Source: Paenibacillus marchantiae (GTDB lineage Bacteria > Bacillota > Bacilli > Paenibacillales > Paenibacillaceae). Taken from it: 64,000 bases of DNA. The DNA lies in contig NZ_CP118270.1 of assembly GCF_028771845.1 (NCBI RefSeq), forward strand, positions 6,324,001-6,388,000, read 5' to 3'. Below the pieces are notes generated by a model, which saw only the letters and a list, made by a program, of their open reading frames with translations, made no database searches and was not told the origin of the DNA. How positions within the stretch are numbered: position 1 is the stretch's first letter; every line of letters begins with the position of its first letter. The translations under genes were made by a program, and so were the position numbers. Positions 59,787 to 64,000 of the stretch are shown here, piece after piece.

Positions 59787-61613
59787 ATGAAAAAACGTAT
59801 GCTGATAGCACTACTATTAACTTTTGTCCTTGTGGTCTCCGGTTGCAGTGTGAAGACCAAGACGGAATCCCAGTCAGAATCCTCACCATCGGATACAACA
59901 GAAAACACGCAAAACCAAAAACCGGTGGACATCGAATTACTGGCTCAGAGCTCCTCCGAAAATGACGTGAACATTATCCGCGACCAGCTTACCAAGAATG
60001 GCTTCAATGTTAAGCTGAACCTGCAGCCGGATTACGGCAGCTACAAATCCCAGCAGGATGCTGGCAATTATGACATTGCGCTGTCCAGCTGGACAACGGT
60101 AACCGGGAATCCGGATTACGCAGTTCGTTCACTCTTCAAAACAGGCGGAGATTACAGCATTCTGGCTGATGAGGAAATCGATAAACTTATTGACCAGGCT
60201 GCTACCCAGACTCCGGACGAATACAAGGATACGTATAAACAATTGGAGGACCGCTTGGTAACCGATCAAGCCTATATCGCTCCGCTGTACATTTCCCTGA
60301 AAAGTCAGGCTGTGAACAAAGACATTCTCAATGTAGACACCGTTCGCTTGTCTAAATCCCGCGCCATGGCATGGGAACCGATTGAATTCAAAGACAGCTC
60401 CAAAAATACAAAAGAACCATTAATTCTGACACAAACCGCTTCCGTCCTGACTTCCCTTGACCCGATCAAAGGAAATGACGGTTCCATCAACCAACTGAAC
60501 ACCAACATGTATGTACGTCTCGTTAACCTGACAGATGACGATCAACTTACACCAGAGGGTTCCCTCTCCCACAATTTCAGTATTGCTGAGGGTAACTCGG
60601 AGTATTACTTCATTCTCAGAGACGATATCAACTTTGCCAAGATTGATAATAAAAAAGCGGTAGATACGGGAGAGCGTGTCGGTGCAGATGACGTCATCTT
60701 CTCTCTCGATCGCGCCAAAAACAAAGATTCCGTACCAGATCACCGGACATACAGCCTTCACGAACATATCAAGGAAGCCGAGTTAGTAACCGATCTGGGC
60801 GCATTGGAATCCGTTCAGCAATCTAGTGGCAGTGGTACGGTTAAAGACGCATTGGAACAAGGGCTTAGCACGAAAATTACGGAACTGGTTACGGACAAAA
60901 ACAAAGCCGATAACGCTGCCGGAAAGTATCAGGTTGTGAAACTCACAACAACGGAACCTTTCCCGCAAGTATTGAACTATCTGGCTCACCAATCTGCTGG
61001 CATTGTGTCCAAAAAACAGGTCGAAAGCATCAATACGTATGATGTAGCTTCGTTTGACGTGAATAAAGACATTCCTTACGGCGATCAGAATACCGTGACT
61101 GAAGGTGCTGCGTACAACAACACCCTGTATGCCAGCGGCCCATATATCTTGGCATATAAAAATGATTACGAAGGTGTATTCTATCAGAATCCCGGATACC
61201 GCAAAGGCTCTGAGTATGCACCCAAAATCTCTCAGGTGAATGTTCGATTCATCTCTGATGCCGACAGTGCGTTGTCTGCTCTTCGCAGCAGTGAAATCCA
61301 CCTGTACTACGGAGTATCCGAAACAAAGTATGACATCATCAAAAATGACAGCAAGTTGCAATTGCAGAGCATTCCGAGCAATGCGGTTTCCTATCTGCTG
61401 TTCAACACAGCCAATCGGGAAGTTGCCAAGAGCAGTGATCTGAGAAAATCCGTGCTCTACTCCATCAATCAGGATGACATTTTGCAGTTCTACAAAAACA
61501 ATAAACTTAAGGCATACTCTACAGTAAGTCCACTCGTGCAGACCGGGAATGAATTGAAGTCCGATCCGGCAAAAGTAAAAGAATTCTTGAGCGCCTACCA
61601 GGCTTCCAAGTAA
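59787..61613 (+). CDS. Family-5 ABC solute-binding lipoprotein with circularly permuted order
   Basis: Lipoprotein of 608 residues (lipobox VSGCSV, Cys20) that captures peptides or similar ligands outside the cell. In ordinary DppA/OppA proteins the block with SLDP...ADDVVFSLDRA comes first and the block with GxxVxL..W..Y...GDYDxAL..W....PD comes last. Here the order is reversed. Residues 46-200 are the normal C-terminal part (LTKNGFNVKLNLQPDYGSYK, YDIALSSW, NPDYAVRSLF, IDQAATQTPDEYKDTYKQLE). Residues 211-605 are the normal N-terminal and middle parts (LTSLDPIKG, RVGADDVIFSLDRAKN, LYASGPYILA, LRKSVLYSINQDDIL), joined by a short linker. The frame is open throughout. ATG 59787 follows GGAGG. 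The ligand is unknown. Confidence 0.92.
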   Translation: MKKRMLIALLLTFVLVVSGCSVKTKTESQSESSPSDTTENTQNQKPVDIELLAQSSSENDVNIIRDQLTKNGFNVKLNLQPDYGSYKSQQDAGNYDIALSSWTTVTGNPDYAVRSLFKTGGDYSILADEEIDKLIDQAATQTPDEYKDTYKQLEDRLVTDQAYIAPLYISLKSQAVNKDILNVDTVRLSKSRAMAWEPIEFKDSSKNTKEPLILTQTASVLTSLDPIKGNDGSINQLNTNMYVRLVNLTDDDQLTPEGSLSHNFSIAEGNSEYYFILRDDINFAKIDNKKAVDTGERVGADDVIFSLDRAKNKDSVPDHRTYSLHEHIKEAELVTDLGALESVQQSSGSGTVKDALEQGLSTKITELVTDKNKADNAAGKYQVVKLTTTEPFPQVLNYLAHQSAGIVSKKQVESINTYDVASFDVNKDIPYGDQNTVTEGAAYNNTLYASGPYILAYKNDYEGVFYQNPGYRKGSEYAPKISQVNVRFISDADSALSALRSSEIHLYYGVSETKYDIIKNDSKLQLQSIPSNAVSYLLFNTANREVAKSSDLRKSVLYSINQDDILQFYKNNKLKAYSTVSPLVQTGNELKSDPAKVKEFLSAYQASK

Positions 61614-61624
61614 CAATTAAGATA

Positions 61625-61669
61625 AACGGCTGTCACCCGGATCACTCCAAGATCCGGATGACAGCCGTA
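61625..61669 (+). terminator. Strong terminator after the ABC operon
   Basis: ACGGCTGTCA.CCGGATC pairs with GATCCGG.TGACAGCCGT around a 7-nt loop, followed by T-rich ATTATTTTAT. It lies 12 bp past the binding-protein stop. Confidence 0.9.
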
Positions 61670-61690
61670 TTATTTTATAGAAAGAATATA

Positions 61691-62182
61691 TTATGATGAG
61701 CAGTCTGCCTGATACCTTCGCTGTACGTCAGGAAGCAGAGTGACGATCTGGATTCCCACTCCCCAGGAAAAATAGACCAGATGGATAACAGATATATGCT
61801 GGATCCAGTATACCTGCACCATAATCCAGATGATCAGAGCAAATCCTGTATATAACGAGAACGTCCATCCCCAGTATTGATTCGAGTAGAGATTCAGTTT
61901 CTCACCTATTTCCCAGTGAGTGCGACGAAGGAGTGAAATGGCAATGATCATCGGCATAACACCAAGAACCAACAATAGTATAATTCCCGGGATCAGAAAA
62001 CTGCCAAAAGGGGAATGCTCCAATAATGAATCCGGCATATGGACGAGATTTCCCGAAGGATCGATAATGAGTGCTCCCCCTCCAACCATCGCACCAATGC
62101 CCAGTAACCCCTGCATCATAATGAGCGCCCAAGATCTTTCAGGTACACATTCACGCTTTATTCCATCATCACTAGTCCTCAT
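61691..62182 (-). CDS. Hypothetical membrane protein
   Basis: Protein of 163 residues with four predicted membrane helices: about 20-40 (IMMQGLLGIGAMVGGGALII), 60-82 (GSFLIPGIILLLVLGVMPMIIAISLL), 105-125 (WGWTFSLYTGFALIIWIMVQVYW) and 130-150 (VIHLVYFSWGVGIQIVTLL). No family recognised. It lies alone on the minus strand beyond the ABC operon terminator. Start as listed; upstream control is not clear. Confidence 0.72.
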   Translation of the reverse strand: MRTSDDGIKRECVPERSWALIMMQGLLGIGAMVGGGALIIDPSGNLVHMPDSLLEHSPFGSFLIPGIILLLVLGVMPMIIAISLLRRTHWEIGEKLNLYSNQYWGWTFSLYTGFALIIWIMVQVYWIQHISVIHLVYFSWGVGIQIVTLLPDVQRRYQADCSS

Positions 62183-62309
62183 CCCTCACCCTCCAGACAT
62201 TGTTATACAGATATACTGAACGTTCTATTCCATTTTCACATATGGAAAGGGCTGAATCCTGTGCTCTTTCTCACTAAAATCGTCCCAAAAAATTCGATTA
62301 TGGTAAAAC

Positions 62310-62338
62310 TTGATAAAAGAACGTACGTTCGGTATAAT
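62310..62338 (+). promoter_or_regulatory. Sigma-A promoter with embedded LexA (SOS) box
   Basis: TTGATA (62310-62315), exactly 17 nt, then consensus TATAAT (62333-62338). Within the spacer lies GAAC-GTAC-GTTC (62319-62330), a perfect palindrome matching the core of the B. subtilis LexA box CGAACRNRYGTTYC (12 of 14 positions with flanks). LexA bound here would block the promoter until DNA damage. Confidence 0.85.
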
Positions 62339-62368
62339 AGAGATATACTTAATGAGCGAGAGGCAGAT

Positions 62369-62569
62369 ATGGACGACAAATTTATTAAGGAACTACGCGA
62401 GATTAGTCGGGATGACAGACGAAGATCCGAATTTATGATCCAAGGCATGAAGGAAACACTGCAGGGAAGAAAAGAAGAAAGTATTTTCAAGCGCTGGGTT
62501 CGGCGTAAGAAGACAGAGAAGAAAATTTCACAACGATTCAATCAGGATCCCTCTTCGGATCAAAAGTAA
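62369..62569 (+). CDS. Small SOS-regulated protein
   Basis: Highly charged cytoplasmic protein of 66 residues, MDDKFIKELREISRDDRRRS through FKRWVRRKKTEKKISQRF, probably helical, basic in its second half, with no membrane segment. I do not recognise a family. The ATG at 62369 follows AGAGG by 6 nt and lies about 25 nt after the predicted transcription start, whereas the longer open frame begins upstream of the promoter and is not credible. The LexA box in the promoter predicts induction by DNA damage; it is not a YneA-like division inhibitor, since it lacks a LysM or membrane anchor. Confidence 0.78.
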   Translation: MDDKFIKELREISRDDRRRSEFMIQGMKETLQGRKEESIFKRWVRRKKTEKKISQRFNQDPSSDQK

Positions 62570-62577
62570 CCACATAA

Positions 62578-62602
62578 AAAGGAGGCGTACTACGCCTCCT
62601 TT
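62578..62602 (+). terminator. Terminator after the SOS-regulated gene
   Basis: AAAGGAGGCGTA pairs perfectly with TACGCCTCCTTT around a single C, followed by ATTATTTAT. It lies 9 bp past the stop and may also serve the convergent cyclase gene. Confidence 0.85.
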
Positions 62603-62699
62603 ATTATTTATATGAGCAGTTTGCACAAATGCCGTTGGTGAATCATTCGGAAAGAACTGTGTGTGAGTCCTTTGCATTATACCTATGTTCAACTTTGTT

Positions 62700-63437
62700 T
62701 TAAGGTAAAATGGCAAACGAGCGTACTGGAAAGCCGGACGCCTTTTCGGCCTTAGGTACGATATTGAAGATCACCGCACCTTTGGCTGGTACCTGATCCA
62801 GATTCGTTAACAGCTCTACCTGATATGTATCCTGAGCAAGTACATAATACTCTGCCAGAAGTGCCCCGTTCTTTTGATAGTCTACAGCTGAATCGGTGTC
62901 GAAGGTCTCATGGCCAATCGCCTGTATTTTTCTTTCCTCGAATAAAAACATTAGCGCACTGACTGACCATCCGGGTGCATGACTGTTTCCCTCTGCATCT
63001 TTGTTGTCGAATGCTTCGTGACTGGGCCAGCGTTTGCTCCAATCAGTACGTAGTGCTACAAAGCTGCCAGCTTCAATAACGCCATGCTCTTTTTCAAACT
63101 CAAGAATATGATCGACATCCAGCGTGAAATCCGGATTGCTCTCTACAGCCACAGATTGATCAATGACCACCAGCGGTAGCACAAGTTCCTTCAACCCCAA
63201 TTCATCGAGATAACGGGTATCACGCACAAAATGGATCGGTGCATCGAGATGAGTACCATATTGACCGGGAAACCTGAAACTTTGGGCAAAGAAACCTTGG
63301 TCGTGATTAAACAACGTATCGAATTGTGCCGCATCAAAAGCTGAGAAATGTGGAGATTCCGGTCCAAACGTATGGGTCAGATCCACCCACTTCTTTTCTT
63401 TTAATAATTGAATCGCTTGAATGAGCTCATTGGACAT
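62700..63437 (-). CDS. Cyclase family protein (kynurenine formamidase-like)
   Basis: Metal-dependent hydrolase of about 245 residues. The family's HxGTHxDxPxH signature is present as GQYGTHLDAPIHF, preceded by WVDLTHTFGPESPHFSAF and followed by a late IQAIGHETFDTDSAV, all usual for the kynurenine formamidase/isatin hydrolase group. It probably hydrolyses an amide or lactam in the cytoplasm; the substrate cannot be told. The ATG at 63437 has GAGGTGA 6 nt upstream and is preferred over one six codons earlier. It stands alone, without other tryptophan-degradation genes beside it. Confidence 0.87.
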   Translation of the reverse strand: MSNELIQAIQLLKEKKWVDLTHTFGPESPHFSAFDAAQFDTLFNHDQGFFAQSFRFPGQYGTHLDAPIHFVRDTRYLDELGLKELVLPLVVIDQSVAVESNPDFTLDVDHILEFEKEHGVIEAGSFVALRTDWSKRWPSHEAFDNKDAEGNSHAPGWSVSALMFLFEERKIQAIGHETFDTDSAVDYQKNGALLAEYYVLAQDTYQVELLTNLDQVPAKGAVIFNIVPKAEKASGFPVRSFAILP

Positions 63438-63519
63438 CCGAATCACCTCATACATAGAATGGAATAAATTGTTACTATTATATCTTATTCCACTCCATGC
63501 GAAAATATCGAAATGTCAG

Positions 63520-63999
63520 CTATTTGATAGAATTCATTAACTCGAAGAAGTATTTTGGTTCATGAGTCTGATATAGATTGAACCACGAATCTAAAGTCTC
63601 CGGTGTAAATACATCTAGTACCTTCAATACATGCATCGCAAATTCCAAAGGAGCTATGCCCGATGCAGTAACTAAATTGCCATCCGTTACGGCCGGTACC
63701 ATTTCATAGTATTTTTCTCCAATGTAATGAGGACAAATCATTTTCAAATATTCCAGATCGTTGCTTGTATGCCTTCTGGAGTCTAGCAATCCCACCCTCG
63801 CAAGTCCAACGGTTGCACCACATATTGCCGCAACAACATGACCTTTTTCCAAAGATGTCGAAGCTTTTTTCAATATTGGCTCGTGAATGGATTCCATCCA
63901 AGTATTTCCGCCTGGAAGAATCAATACATCCGTACTTTCCAACATACACTCATCAACTGAAATGCGAGGTAATATTTCCAATCCCCCCATGGTAGTCAC
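63520..63999 (-). CDS. DJ-1/PfpI family protein (partial, runs off window)
   Basis: C-terminal 159 residues of a DJ-1/PfpI (class I glutamine amidotransferase-like) protein. The nucleophile elbow AAICGATVGLARVGLLDSRRHTSN carries the reactive Cys, preceded by TDVLILPGGNTWMES. Members act as deglycases, proteases or chaperones; this type resembles bacterial YoaZ/YdeA-like proteins. The 5' end lies beyond the right edge; the GTG at the edge is probably not the start, since the family needs another 30-40 N-terminal residues. It is 82 bp upstream of the cyclase gene on the same strand. Confidence 0.85.
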   Translation of the reverse strand: MTTMGGLEILPRISVDECMLESTDVLILPGGNTWMESIHEPILKKASTSLEKGHVVAAICGATVGLARVGLLDSRRHTSNDLEYLKMICPHYIGEKYYEMVPAVTDGNLVTASGIAPLEFAMHVLKVLDVFTPETLDSWFNLYQTHEPKYFFELMNSIK

Positions 64000-64000
64000 C

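Noticed and set aside
62261..62368. N-terminal extension of the SOS-regulated small protein
   Set aside because: It would begin upstream of the promoter and LexA box; no ribosome binding site.
1..64000. Search by eye for CRISPR arrays, tRNA, rRNA, insertion sequences and prophage genes
   Set aside because: No regularly spaced repeats, transposase motifs, tRNA arms or phage structural genes were found.

Overview
The window is a continuous piece of a low-to-moderate G+C Firmicutes chromosome, most likely a Paenibacillus. This is inferred from the protein mix, the strong AGGAGG ribosome binding sites, frequent TTG and GTG starts, sigma-A promoters, Fur 7-1-7 boxes, a B. subtilis-type LexA box, LicT-type RNA antiterminator sites, and a large load of regulators, MFS pumps and secreted polysaccharide enzymes. 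I see no rRNA, tRNA, CRISPR array, insertion sequence or prophage. The last gene (DJ-1/PfpI) runs off the right edge.

Left third (0-24 kb). A TetR regulator converges on a short-chain dehydrogenase. Then come a stand-alone isoprenyl transferase, an alpha/beta hydrolase divergent from a regulator with two MerR domains, and a Fur-controlled iron unit (Btr-like AraC regulator, siderophore-binding lipoprotein, ferredoxin-NADP-type reductase). These are followed by an orphan PTS EIIBC with its catalytic cysteine replaced, a calcium-type P-type ATPase, an MFS pump, two immunity-like genes, a secreted beta-helix protein, an RsbQ hydrolase paired with a PAS-GGDEF cyclase, a frameshifted DUF1593 lipoprotein gene, and three small genes.

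Middle (23-45 kb). An AraC/MFS pair sits behind a Fur box. A gap with decayed LysR and dehydrogenase ends follows, then an AT-rich secreted protein, a carboxylesterase, an AbgA-like amidohydrolase, VOC and GNAT proteins, a chemoreceptor with a sigma-D-type promoter, a pectate lyase, an ECF sigma/DUF4179 anti-sigma pair, a three-gene immunity-like operon, a MerR-GNAT-hydrolase operon with its operator, a PilZ protein, and an ankyrin/NCS2 permease operon divergent from a LysR gene.

Right third (45-64 kb). A complete aryl-beta-glucoside system (bglP, licT and two GH1 6-phospho-beta-glucosidases) carries four RAT antiterminator sites. A fifth RAT, with its own promoter and cre-like site, lies about 25 kb away in front of the DUF1593 lipoprotein gene, which suggests a distant member of the same regulon. 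Next come a MbcA/ParS-like small protein divergent from a SUFU-domain protein, a GAF-LuxR regulator, and a lipoprotein. An unusual oligopeptide-type ABC transporter follows: fused ATPases, two permeases with long N-terminal extensions, and a solute-binding lipoprotein whose two halves are in circularly permuted order. The window ends with an SOS-box-controlled 66-residue protein, a cyclase-family hydrolase and the partial DJ-1 gene.

The strongest candidates for new biology are the permuted binding protein with its odd transporter, the remote LicT-type target, the RsbQ/PAS-GGDEF pair, the cysteine-less PTS permease, and the LexA-controlled small protein. All functional statements come from reading motifs and context; no database search was run.
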